Below are positions 1 to 5,443 of a stretch of 8,381 nt of DNA, one piece after another. The first letter of the stretch is position 1; the number at the start of each line of letters is the position of its first letter. The position numbers and the translations under genes were made by a program. The notes beneath the pieces were generated by a model. The model was not told the origin of the DNA. It was given only the letters and a program-made list of their open reading frames with translations, and did no database searches. This DNA comes from JANMAT01 sp031359995 (GTDB lineage Bacteria; Actinomycetota; Acidimicrobiia; Acidimicrobiales; Ilumatobacteraceae), in assembly GCA_031359995.1 (NCBI GenBank), contig JANMAT010000140.1, positions 1 to 8,381 on the forward strand, given 5' to 3'.

Positions 1-9
1 GGTAGACGC

Positions 10-663
10 TCAGATGCCGCGTGACGATGCTTCGAACGCGGCGACGTCGTCGGCGTCTCCCTGCACGACGACCCGCGTGAGCTCGGTCGGGCGGCCGAAG
101 GCCACCAGCGTGATCTCCGACGGCAACCCCACGACGGTCACCCCGTTCGGGCGCGCCTTGGCCACGAGCTCCTTGCGGCCCGCGGCGCTCAGCGTCACGC
201 CGACCGACGACCGGCGGAACAGGATCCGCCCCATCAGCCTCAGGCCGCTCCACAGCGCATCGTCGCGAGTGGCGTCCTCGGGACGCGGGGCCCAGTCGGG
301 CTGCGCCCGGCGGATGTCCTCGTGGTGCACGAAGAACTCGAACAGGTTGGCCCGATCGCCGACGACCGGGATCGCCCACGGCAGCGCCCACATCGGTGGA
401 CCGTTGCGCAGGGACTCGACCATCTCCGGGAACGGTCGCGCCGCCTCGGCCGCCATGGCGCGCTCGGTGTGCTTGGCCAGAGCCGGGATGACGATGCCCA
501 GCGCGGCATCTGGTCGCCGCTCCCGCACGAGCAGATGCGCCAGCAGGTCGCGGGTGGTCCAGCTACCGCAGAGCGTCGGTCGGCTGGGACCGATCTCGTC
601 CAGCAGGTCGCACATGGCGCGGCGCTCGTCACGGGTCACGGTCATGCTCGCACCCGTACCCAT
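10..663 (-). CDS. TIGR03085-like metal-binding protein (maleylpyruvate isomerase / DinB-like superfamily)
   Basis: The 217-residue product looks like the actinobacterial TIGR03085 branch of the mycothiol-dependent maleylpyruvate isomerase/DinB-like four-helix superfamily. Cues are the N-terminal helix ending in LCGSW (31-35), then DLLAHL with His43, and the segment LFEFFVHHEDIRRA with Glu109, His113 and His114. This His / Glu-x3-His pattern matches the metal triad of the family. The C-terminal third (from about residue 150) reads as a small beta-rich domain, as in SCP2-like or family-specific tails. The substrate is unknown; relatives act as thiol-dependent isomerases or transferases in the cytoplasm. 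ATG at 663 gives the longest form. An internal ATG at 645 gives 211 residues beginning MTVTRDE and is equally likely, because neither has a strong Shine-Dalgarno sequence. The gene stands alone, 98 bp after the broken gene upstream. Family assignment is good; function is unknown. Confidence 0.9.
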   Translation of the reverse strand: MGTGASMTVTRDERRAMCDLLDEIGPSRPTLCGSWTTRDLLAHLLVRERRPDAALGIVIPALAKHTERAMAAEAARPFPEMVESLRNGPPMWALPWAIPVVGDRANLFEFFVHHEDIRRAQPDWAPRPEDATRDDALWSGLRLMGRILFRRSSVGVTLSAAGRKELVAKARPNGVTVVGLPSEITLVAFGRPTELTRVVVQGDADDVAAFEASSRGI

Positions 664-761
664 CCGGTCGAAGGATCAGCCCCGCCGGCGGCGATGTCAC
701 GTCGGGGAACTGGGCAGCACCAAGCGCTCCGCACCGACCGCCGGGAGGCTCGTACGGGCGC

Positions 762-1209
762 TCAGCTGCCGACCACCCCGAGGTGCACGATGACGTCGCC
801 GGCGACGCCCACCCGCTGCACCGGGCCGCCGTTGCCGGCGAAGCCGACCGGGCCGCCACTGACCGGGGTGCTGCCCGTTCAGGTTCACGGCGGTGTCCCC
901 ACCCGCTCCGCCGCGAATGAGGCCGTTGGGCTGCCTGCCGCCCTGCGTTCCACCCTTGCCAATGGCCACGCTGATCACGTCGCCGGCCTGCACGGGCACG
1001 AGCGCCTCGACCGGGTTGGTCGAGACGTTGTAGATCACACCGATGCGGCCCAGGCAGCCGGTGAAGGTCAGAGGGTCGCTGGTGGCGTCGCTGGCGAGCG
1101 CGCTGCTGCCGACACCCACGGCCACGAGAACCACGGCGCCCGCCGTGAGACGGCTCACCAATCGCCCCCGGGATGAAGGGCGGTGCGAAGAGGACAGGCC
1201 GATGGTCAT
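762..1209 (-). pseudogene. Frameshifted gene for a small exported glycine-rich protein
   Basis: The ATG at 1207-1209 opens a frame with a signal peptide: positive residues (SSRGRLVSR), a hydrophobic stretch (LTAGAVVLVAVGVGSSALA) and a likely cleavage near ALA-SD. The mature part starts SDPLTFTGCLGRIGVIYNVS and continues through glycine-rich sequence to GDTAVNLNG. The frame then turns into arginine/proline-rich nonsense running to 697. Removing one base from the C-run at 874-876 gives a smooth continuation, STPVSGGPVGFAGNGG, ending in GDVIVHLGVVGS and a stop at 762-764. The repaired protein would have 148 residues. The GCLG..G.IYNVS start resembles the heads of some actinobacterial secreted proteins, but I cannot name a family. 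A true pseudogene and an assembly error are both possible. The repair rests on reading all three frames by eye. Confidence 0.7.
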
Positions 1210-1229
1210 GGTGGCTCGGTTCTCGCGAT

Positions 1230-1247
1230 GCCCGCCTCGTTGCGGGC
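1230..1247 (-). other. Small inverted repeat upstream of the exported-protein gene
   Basis: Arms GCCCGC (1230-1235) and GCGGGC (1242-1247) are perfectly complementary around a 6-nt loop, and end 21 bp before the ATG at 1209. It could be a 5'-leader hairpin or chance pairing in GC-rich DNA. No function can be assigned. Confidence 0.3.
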
Positions 1248-1279
1248 CGCCCGGCGATCGTCCGCCGCAGCCCCGGCCC

Positions 1280-1312
1280 GGACCACTCACGCCACCCTCA
1301 CATGACCCTCAC
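1280..1312. promoter_or_regulatory. Three direct repeats with 11-bp period (candidate response-regulator site)
   Basis: On the plus strand TCAC occurs at 1287-1290, 1298-1301 and 1309-1312, exactly 11 bp apart. The aligned 11-mers are GGACCACTCAC, GCCACCCTCAC and ATGACCCTCAC, and the last two share ACCCTCAC. The array sits about 70-105 bp upstream of the ATG at 1209 (minus strand), a normal place for an activator site. OmpR/PhoB-family regulators, including actinobacterial PhoP, bind direct repeats of 11-bp period. Assigning this array to such a regulator is inference, because no regulator gene is in the window. Confidence 0.45.
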
Positions 1313-1342
1313 GTCGCGACGGCGGGCCAAGGTGGGCCCCGG

Positions 1343-2152
1343 TCAGTGCGGGTCTCGGGCGCCGGAGAGCAGGTCCTCGATGGCGACGGCCACCCCGTCG
1401 TCGGCGTGCGTGGCCGTCACCCAGGTGGCCGCCTGCTGCACCTCGTCGGTGGCCTGACCCATGGCCACGCCGGCGCCGGCCACCTTGAACATCTCGACGT
1501 CGGTCTCGGAGTCACCCATGGCGACCACGTCGCCCATCGCGATGCCGAGGTCGGTGCAGGCGACGCGCAGCGCGCGGCCCTTGTCGGCCAGGCTGCTCGT
1601 GAGGGTCAGCACCGACGCCCCGGCCCGGTTCTTCGACACGAGGAAGCGCACGTCGTCACCCCATCGTGGCGCGAGGGTTGCGAGCACGAGCGCGTTGAAC
1701 TCGTCGCCGAACAGCAGCGCGCACCGCGGCCTTGCCATGGCCACGCCCACGAGCCGCTCGGTCCAGTGGATCTCGGGGTGCGGCGCCGTGTTCGGGGCCC
1801 GGTGCATGCGCAGCAGGACCTCGCGGTCCTGGCACACCATGGCCAGGGCGGCCTCGCGGTCGCACACCTCGTACAGCTCGGCCGCGAAGGCCGCGGGCAG
1901 CCGCTCGTCGAACAGTTCCTTGCCGTCACGGAGGCGGCGCACCTCGGCGCCCGAGCAGGCGATCACCGGGTCGACCAGATCGAGCTCCACCGCGGTGCGC
2001 TCGGCCTGCTCGTACCAGCGGGCGGTCGACAGGATCACGTGCCACCCCGCGTCGACGGCGGCCCGTACGGCCCGTCGGTTGCGCGGGCTCACCTTGTCGT
2101 CGGGCCCCAGCAGCGTGCCATCGAGATCGAGGGCCAGCGCTCGGTAGCTCAT
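1343..2152 (-). CDS. HAD-superfamily IIB (Cof-type) phosphatase
   Basis: The 269-residue protein has all four HAD motifs. Motif I is DLDGT (9-13), with Asp9 the expected nucleophile and Asp11 the acid/base. Motif II is Ser42/Thr43 in ILSTARW, motif III is Lys191 in SLADKGRAL, and motif IV is GDSETD (213-218). The large cap between motifs II and III, and the IACSGAEV segment where Cof proteins usually have I.NGA, indicate subclass IIB. Members dephosphorylate sugar phosphates or flavin/pyridoxal-type phosphates in the cytoplasm, and the substrate cannot be told from sequence. The length is typical. The frame stays open well upstream of the ATG at 2152, but that extension (arginine/glycine-rich, antisense to the next gene) is not HAD-like, and MSYRALALDLDGT is a classic start. 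The gene is divergent from the TIGR03086-like gene. Confidence 0.93.
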   Translation of the reverse strand: MSYRALALDLDGTLLGPDDKVSPRNRRAVRAAVDAGWHVILSTARWYEQAERTAVELDLVDPVIACSGAEVRRLRDGKELFDERLPAAFAAELYEVCDREAALAMVCQDREVLLRMHRAPNTAPHPEIHWTERLVGVAMARPRCALLFGDEFNALVLATLAPRWGDDVRFLVSKNRAGASVLTLTSSLADKGRALRVACTDLGIAMGDVVAMGDSETDVEMFKVAGAGVAMGQATDEVQQAATWVTATHADDGVAVAIEDLLSGARDPH

Positions 2153-2161
2153 GAGCGCCGG

Positions 2162-2191
2162 ACGGTACAGGGGCCGCTGCGCCACGACCAA
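2162..2191 (-). promoter_or_regulatory. Possible promoter of the HAD phosphatase gene
   Basis: On the minus strand TACCGT (2162-2167) fits the actinobacterial -10 pattern TAnnnT, and TTGGTC (2186-2191) lies 18 bp upstream as a partial -35. Only 9 nt separate the -10 box from the ATG at 2152, so the mRNA would be leaderless or nearly so, which would explain the lack of a Shine-Dalgarno sequence. This is pattern matching only. Confidence 0.35.
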
Positions 2192-2270
2192 TGGAGGCCG
2201 CCGAGCGGACGTCGACGCAGCCGGATCTCGTCGGCGCCGGGGCCGACGCCGGTTGGCTACGGTGGTTGGC

Positions 2271-2289
2271 CGCCGACCGTCGGTCGGCG
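2271..2289. promoter_or_regulatory. Perfect 8-bp inverted repeat before the TIGR03086-like gene
   Basis: CGCCGACC (2271-2278) and GGTCGGCG (2282-2289) are perfectly complementary around GTC. The element ends 22 bp before the ATG at 2312, just ahead of the Shine-Dalgarno run. It lies just downstream of a possible -10 box, TACGGT (2258-2263). It could be an operator for a dimeric repressor or a hairpin in the leader, and the sequence does not decide which. Confidence 0.4.
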
Positions 2290-2297
2290 CAAAGCAC

Positions 2298-2303
2298 GGG
2301 GGG
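2298..2303 (+). promoter_or_regulatory. Shine-Dalgarno run for the TIGR03086-like gene
   Basis: Six consecutive G residues, followed by GAA-type context, lie 8 nt before the ATG at 2312. This fixes that ATG as the start, although the same frame is open far upstream. Confidence 0.6.
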
Positions 2304-2311
2304 AACCCACC

Positions 2312-2872
2312 ATGAGCACGCAACCGCTGCAGGCCGCCATCGCCAGCACCAAGGCCATCCTCGCCACCGTCACGCCCGAGCAGCTCGACCTGCCGACACC
2401 GTGTGCGTCGTGGAAGGTGTCCGACCTGGTGAACCACATCGTGGGCGGGCAGCACTTCTTCACCGCGGCACTGAACGGCGAGGCGCCTGCCGGCGAGGCT
2501 CCCGACTTCTCCTCCGGCGACTTCAACGCGGCCTTCGACGAGGCGGCCAGCGCCTGCGTGGCCGCGTTCGCCGTGGACGGCGCGCTCGCCCGCACGGTGA
2601 AGCTGCCGTTCGGTGACATGCCGGCCATGGCATGGGCCGGACTCGCGGCCACCGACACGTTCACCCACGGCTGGGACCTGGCCAAGGCCACCGGTCAGTC
2701 CACCGACCTCGCGCCCGAGCTCGCCGCCGGCCTGCTGGCGGCGTCGAAGCAGATGATCCAGCCCGCGTTCCGCGGCGAGGACGGCAAAGCGCCGTTCACG
2801 GCCGAGCGCACCGCGCCGGCCGGTGCCAGTGCCGCCGACCAGCTCGCCGCCTTCCTGGGTCGCGACGTCTGA
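2312..2872 (+). CDS. TIGR03086-like metal-binding protein (maleylpyruvate isomerase N-terminal / DinB-like)
   Basis: The 186-residue protein fits the TIGR03086 type of DinB-like, mycothiol-dependent maleylpyruvate isomerase relatives. It shows the LPTPCASWKVSDLVNHIVGG segment with His42, the acidic linker, and LAATDTFTHGWDLAKATGQ, where Asp115 and His119 complete the expected metal triad (Asp-x3-His) followed by the near-diagnostic GWDLA. The length is normal and the protein is probably cytosolic. The reaction is unknown; a thiol-transferase or isomerase role using mycothiol is inferred from the superfamily only. It starts at the ATG behind a G-rich ribosome site. It is divergent from the HAD phosphatase gene and followed 53 bp later by a small membrane-protein gene, with which it may be co-transcribed. 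The window's first gene belongs to the same superfamily but is not a close copy. Confidence 0.93.
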   Translation: MSTQPLQAAIASTKAILATVTPEQLDLPTPCASWKVSDLVNHIVGGQHFFTAALNGEAPAGEAPDFSSGDFNAAFDEAASACVAAFAVDGALARTVKLPFGDMPAMAWAGLAATDTFTHGWDLAKATGQSTDLAPELAAGLLAASKQMIQPAFRGEDGKAPFTAERTAPAGASAADQLAAFLGRDV

Positions 2873-2925
2873 TCGACGCGATCCGATCGACGGGGGTGTG
2901 GGGCCGCCGAACCGTTTGTGATGCG

Positions 2926-3183
2926 ATGGTGCCGGGTATCACGGGCGACGTGATCGAGGATCTCACCACCCTTCCAGAGTCGCGGCGACGCGGCCGCGAT
3001 CTGACCGCGGCCGCGGCGTTGGTGATCTTCTTCGTCCTGTTCGGCATCGGCGTCGTGTTCGTCACCGTGCAGCCCGACCTGTACCAGGAGCGGGTCATGT
3101 CGCTCGTGTTCGGCATCCTGCTCGGTTTCGCCATGTTCGTGGCCGTGATCTACGCCGCCCATCTGCGCAGCACCGGCCCCTGA
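2926..3183 (+). CDS. Small two-helix membrane protein, function unknown
   Basis: The 85-residue frame begins MVPGITGDVIEDLTTLPESRRRGRDL, an acidic then basic soluble head. It continues with two hydrophobic segments: TAAAALVIFFVLFGIGVVFVTV (about 27-48) and MSLVFGILLGFAMFVAVIYAAHL (about 59-81). A short polar loop with PDLYQER joins them. The arginine cluster ahead of helix 1 suggests both ends are cytoplasmic. The hairpin layout recalls small DUF485-type membrane proteins, but I do not see enough identity to assign it. The start is uncertain: ATG 2926 is chosen, but GTG at 2896 or GTG at 2950 is possible and none has a good ribosome site. The gap before it holds a repeated GATCGACG (2871-2878 and 2885-2892). 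It is followed by a strong hairpin. Confidence 0.7.
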   Translation: MVPGITGDVIEDLTTLPESRRRGRDLTAAAALVIFFVLFGIGVVFVTVQPDLYQERVMSLVFGILLGFAMFVAVIYAAHLRSTGP

Positions 3184-3190
3184 ACGAGGT

Positions 3191-3229
3191 GTGGCCCCGG
3201 CCCCGCTGCGAACACGGGACCGGGGCCAC
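3191..3229. terminator. Bidirectional hairpin terminator between convergent genes
   Basis: GTGGCCCCGG (3191-3200) pairs perfectly with CCGGGGCCAC (3220-3229). After one C/A mismatch, CCCG and CGGG add four more pairs around a 9-nt loop. It begins 7 bp after the stop of the small membrane-protein gene and ends 11 bp before the stop of the minus-strand remnant, so it can serve both. There is no U-tract on either strand, as is common for actinobacterial terminators. Confidence 0.75.
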
Positions 3230-3240
3230 GAACGGCGCGG

Positions 3241-3700
3241 TCAGAGGTAGTGGCCGACCACGTCTATGACGAGGTGCGTGGAGCCACCACAGCCAGCGAT
3301 CAGGGTGACGCCGGCTTGGCGTCGGCACCCGTGCTGACCGGCACGATGGCCAGGTTGGCGCGGTTCTGGGCCGCGCCGTCCCAGTCGATGTTCGAGAAGG
3401 CAACGTTGCCGCCCGAGTCACGGATGTCAGCCAGCGCCGTACCCCCGCGTACGCGCTGTGGAAGCCGCTGCCCTCGGCGTCGGTGACGGTCAGGTTGATC
3501 GCCACCGCCGACGCCAGCGCGCCGAGCCCGGCGAGCGCCTTCGCCAGGGTGACCGTGGGGTTGGTGCCCGACGGCACCTTGGCGCCGCCAGCCACCCGAG
3601 TGTCGAGCACGCGCACCGGCACCGGCGTGATCGGGTGGTACGAGCCGGCGCTCTGCGGGCCGGCCAGCTTCACCGGGAACACGGCGGTGGCCGTCTTCAC
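3241..3700 (-). pseudogene. Remnant of an actinobacterial cell-surface/secreted-protein domain
   Basis: Read in three frames, this stretch gives one coherent domain. It runs YHPITPVPVRVLDTR, VAINLTVTDAEGSGFHSAYAG, then (new frame) GTALADIRDSGGNVAFSNIDWDG and RANLAIVPVSTGADA. After another frame change it ends GVTLIAGCGGSTHLVIDVVGHYL and a stop at 3241-3243. The order R-LDTR, A-NLTVT, G--HSAY, AN---V and STHLVIDV-G-YL is that of repeat domains found in tandem in secreted actinobacterial proteins, often written RLLDTR...DVxGYF. Two one-base deletions explain the breaks: one in the C-run at 3442-3446 (five bases where six restore the frame) and one near 3311-3318. Adding both bases gives 153 codons from the GTG at 3700. 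No signal peptide precedes it and an in-frame stop lies at 3731-3733, so even repaired it is probably a 5'-truncated C-terminal piece. Confidence 0.72.
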
Positions 3701-3800
3701 GAAGAACCTCGGGCTGAGGCTGCAGATCTGTCAGGGACCGGGTTCTCTCGGGGAGGAGCGCTCCTTCGCGCGACGCGGCCCCGTCGGCCCGTCGCAACGC

Positions 3801-3824
3801 GCCGAGGTTCTACGGAACCGCGGC
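3801..3824. other. Inverted repeat forming a hairpin with a UACG tetraloop
   Basis: GGTTC (3806-3810) and GAACC (3815-3819) close a TACG loop. After an A/G mismatch the stem continues with GCCG (3801-3804) and CGGC (3821-3824). In plus-strand RNA the loop is C(UACG)G, a member of the unusually stable UNCG tetraloop class. It lies 138 bp before the exported GlcG-like gene. It may be a leader hairpin, a terminator or a DNA-level operator; the context does not decide. Confidence 0.45.
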
Positions 3825-3857
3825 CGTGGTGGATGAGGCGCCCTCGCCGCAGCCGTC

Positions 3858-3875
3858 GTTCGACGATCGTCGAAC
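3858..3875. promoter_or_regulatory. Perfect 18-bp palindrome, candidate operator
   Basis: GTTCGACGATCGTCGAAC equals its own reverse complement over all 18 bases, the form of a site for a dimeric regulator. It ends 87 bp before the ATG at 3963. Part of its right half (TCGTCGAA) recurs at 3895-3902, and CTCGTC is repeated at 3876-3881 and 3894-3899. The GTTC/GAAC ends recall, in the opposite order, actinobacterial SOS boxes (GAAC-N4-GTTC), so I do not call it a LexA site. The regulator is unknown. Confidence 0.55.
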
Positions 3876-3949
3876 CTCGTCCTGCGAACGGGACTCGTCG
3901 AAAGGTGTATGTCAGGCTCGACGCGGCCCAGGGACGGCCCGGGTCGCTC

Positions 3950-3956
3950 AAGGAGG
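3950..3956 (+). promoter_or_regulatory. Strong Shine-Dalgarno sequence
   Basis: AAGGAGG lies 6 nt before the ATG at 3963. It is the best ribosome site in the window. It selects that ATG over an upstream in-frame ATG at 3909, which would put a charged stretch ahead of the signal peptide. Confidence 0.85.
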
Positions 3957-3962
3957 ACCACC

Positions 3963-4502
3963 ATGATCAACCGGAAGACGTTCATAGCCGCGACCGCCGT
4001 CGCGGCCGGGCTCGGCGCCATCGCCACGGCCACGATCCTGTCGACCACGGCCGGCGCCGACGAGGGCTCGTCGGGCAAGGGGAAGGACGACGTGGCGTCG
4101 ATCCGCGTGCTGTCCACCGGCCTCGCGCAGAGCGCGGCCCAGGCGGCCTTCGACAAGTGCACCGAGCAGGGTCTGCGCGTCACCGTGTCGGTCGTGAACC
4201 GCGACGGCGCGCTCATCGCCCTGCTGCGCAACGAACTCGCCGGGCCGGCCAGCGTGGACAGCGCCACCGGGAAGGCCTACGCGTCAGCCGGCTTCCGCGC
4301 GCCCAGCGGCAACCTCGGTGAAGCGGCCAAGACGAACCCGGGCATCCTGCAGATGCCGAAGTTCGTGGTGCTGCGCGGCGGCCTGCCGTTCAGCTCGCAG
4401 GGCGAGGTCATCGGCGCCATCGGCGTGGGTGGCGCGCCCAGCGGCGATCAGGACGAGGTGTGCGCCAAGGCCGGCGTCGACGCAGTCGCCACCAAACTGT
4501 AG
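3963..4502 (+). CDS. Exported GlcG/HbpS-family (DUF336) protein, possible heme binder
   Basis: The 179-residue product starts with a signal peptide: INRK, a hydrophobic core (about 7-29) and an Ala-Gly-Ala site (30-32) before DEG. The mature part is a GlcG/HbpS (DUF336) domain. It has an N-terminal helix (SAAQAAFDKCTEQG), the strand VTVSVVNRDGALIALLRNELAG, a helix with KAYASAG, and the typical tail VVLRGGLPFSSQGEVIGAIGVGGAPSGDQDEVCAKAG. The Gly-rich turn and the D-E-V-C-A helix are near-diagnostic. Streptomyces HbpS is an extracellular heme-binding octamer that works with a sensor kinase; heme binding here is inference. The two cysteines, in DKCTEQG and DEVCAKAG, could pair outside the cell. 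No sensor kinase, regulator or heme-uptake gene is nearby. It is converging with the transporter gene, with only 10 bp between the stops. Confidence 0.92.
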   Translation: MINRKTFIAATAVAAGLGAIATATILSTTAGADEGSSGKGKDDVASIRVLSTGLAQSAAQAAFDKCTEQGLRVTVSVVNRDGALIALLRNELAGPASVDSATGKAYASAGFRAPSGNLGEAAKTNPGILQMPKFVVLRGGLPFSSQGEVIGAIGVGGAPSGDQDEVCAKAGVDAVATKL

Positions 4503-4512
4503 CCGTTCGCGC

Positions 4513-5436
4513 TCACAGGCCCGAGGACGCGGCGGCCGCGAGTTCCGGCTCGCCCGTCGCGACCTTGGGCGGGCGCGTGGCGAGGTAGCAACCGGCGAGC
4601 ACCAGCGCGAAGCCGGCCACGGTGGCCGCGGTGATCTTCTCGTCGAGCAGCACCGCGCCGAGCACCACTGCCACCGCCGGATTGATGAACGTGATGAAGG
4701 TGACGCGGGCCGGACCCACCTCGCGGATCAGCGCGAAGAACCCGACGAAGGCCAGGCCGGTGCACACCAGCGCCAGTGTGATCACCGCCAGCACGGCGCG
4801 CCCGGGTGGGTTCACGTCGGGCCGCGAGATCCAGGCGATCGGCGCGTACACGACGGCGACGGCGGCCAACGACAGGGCGATCACGCCGAGCGTGGGCACG
4901 TCGCTCAGCTTGCGCGCCGCGATGAACGGCGCGGTCGCGTAGCCGACGCACACCGCCAGCACCTGCAGCACGCTCCACCACGGGATGCCGCCCGGCCCGC
5001 TCAGGTCGTGGCCCACCAGCAGCACCACACCGGCCAGCCCGCAGGTGATGCCGGCAAGCCGTAGCGGCCGCAGCGCGGTGCGGTCACCGAGCAGGAACGC
5101 GGCCACCGCTCCCACCAGCGGCACGCACGCCACCAGCAGCCCGGTGAGGCCGGACGGCAGGGTGCGCTCGGCGTTGGTGAGGAGCCACCACGGCCCCGCC
5201 ATCTCGATGGCGGCGAAGGCGAGCACCGCCCGCCAGTGGGCGAGCGCGGGCCGCAGGGCGCCGGCGCGAGCGGCCAGGGCCAGCAGCACCACCGCGGCGA
5301 TCGAGGTGCGACCGAACACGATCACCGGTGGGTCCAGGTGCTTCACCGCCACCTTGATGAGCAGATAGGGGATGCCCCACACCGCCCCCATCAACCCGAA
5401 CAGCACCCAACCCCGCCGCGTGATCGCTCCCTGCAC
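4513..5436 (-). CDS. EamA-family (drug/metabolite transporter superfamily) permease
   Basis: The 307-residue membrane protein has about ten hydrophobic segments in two repeated EamA halves. The first half opens with RRGWVLFGLMGAVWGIPYLLIKVAVKHLDPP, with the typical WG.PY motif near the start. It runs through ERTLPSGLTGLLVACVPLVGAVAAFLLGDR, where the family usually shows a Pro in a helix and an acidic residue before the next one. The second half ends in IREVGPARVTFITFINPAVAVVLGAVLLDEKITAATVAGFALVLAGCYLATRPP, which is very typical. Such proteins export amino acids or small metabolites across the inner membrane; the substrate is unknown. GTG 5436 is the start because further upstream the frame enters the non-membrane region antisense to the polymerase gene. 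It is divergent from the polymerase gene, with 75 bp between starts. The C-terminus is soluble. Confidence 0.93.
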   Translation of the reverse strand: MQGAITRRGWVLFGLMGAVWGIPYLLIKVAVKHLDPPVIVFGRTSIAAVVLLALAARAGALRPALAHWRAVLAFAAIEMAGPWWLLTNAERTLPSGLTGLLVACVPLVGAVAAFLLGDRTALRPLRLAGITCGLAGVVLLVGHDLSGPGGIPWWSVLQVLAVCVGYATAPFIAARKLSDVPTLGVIALSLAAVAVVYAPIAWISRPDVNPPGRAVLAVITLALVCTGLAFVGFFALIREVGPARVTFITFINPAVAVVLGAVLLDEKITAATVAGFALVLAGCYLATRPPKVATGEPELAAAASSGL

Positions 5437-5443
5437 GCGGTGG

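Larger units (their letters stand above)
3701..3962. other. Non-coding regulatory region before the exported GlcG/HbpS-like gene
   Basis: These 262 bp hold no convincing gene. Minus-strand open frames here are arginine/proline-rich and lack domain signals. The stretch carries the hairpin at 3801-3824, the palindrome at 3858-3875 and short GAAC/TCGTC repeats up to 3902. It ends in a strong ribosome site. I could not pick a convincing -10/-35 pair. Confidence 0.5.

Noticed and set aside
1043..2311. Long plus-strand open frame leading into the TIGR03086-like gene
   Set aside because: Arginine/glycine/histidine-rich composition, antisense to the well-supported HAD gene. The conserved protein begins at 2312 behind a ribosome site.
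2871..2892. Repeat GATCGACG at 2871 and 2885 as an operator or attachment site
   Set aside because: Only 8 bp, overlapping a stop codon, with no second signal and no integrase nearby.
3858..3875. LexA/SOS box
   Set aside because: The actinobacterial SOS box is GAAC-N4-GTTC. Here the half-sites are in the opposite order and spaced differently, so only a generic operator is claimed.
3697..3951. 84-codon minus-strand open frame upstream of the surface-domain remnant
   Set aside because: Arg/Ser/Pro-rich, no signal peptide or domain, and it overlaps the palindromes and ribosome site of the divergent gene.
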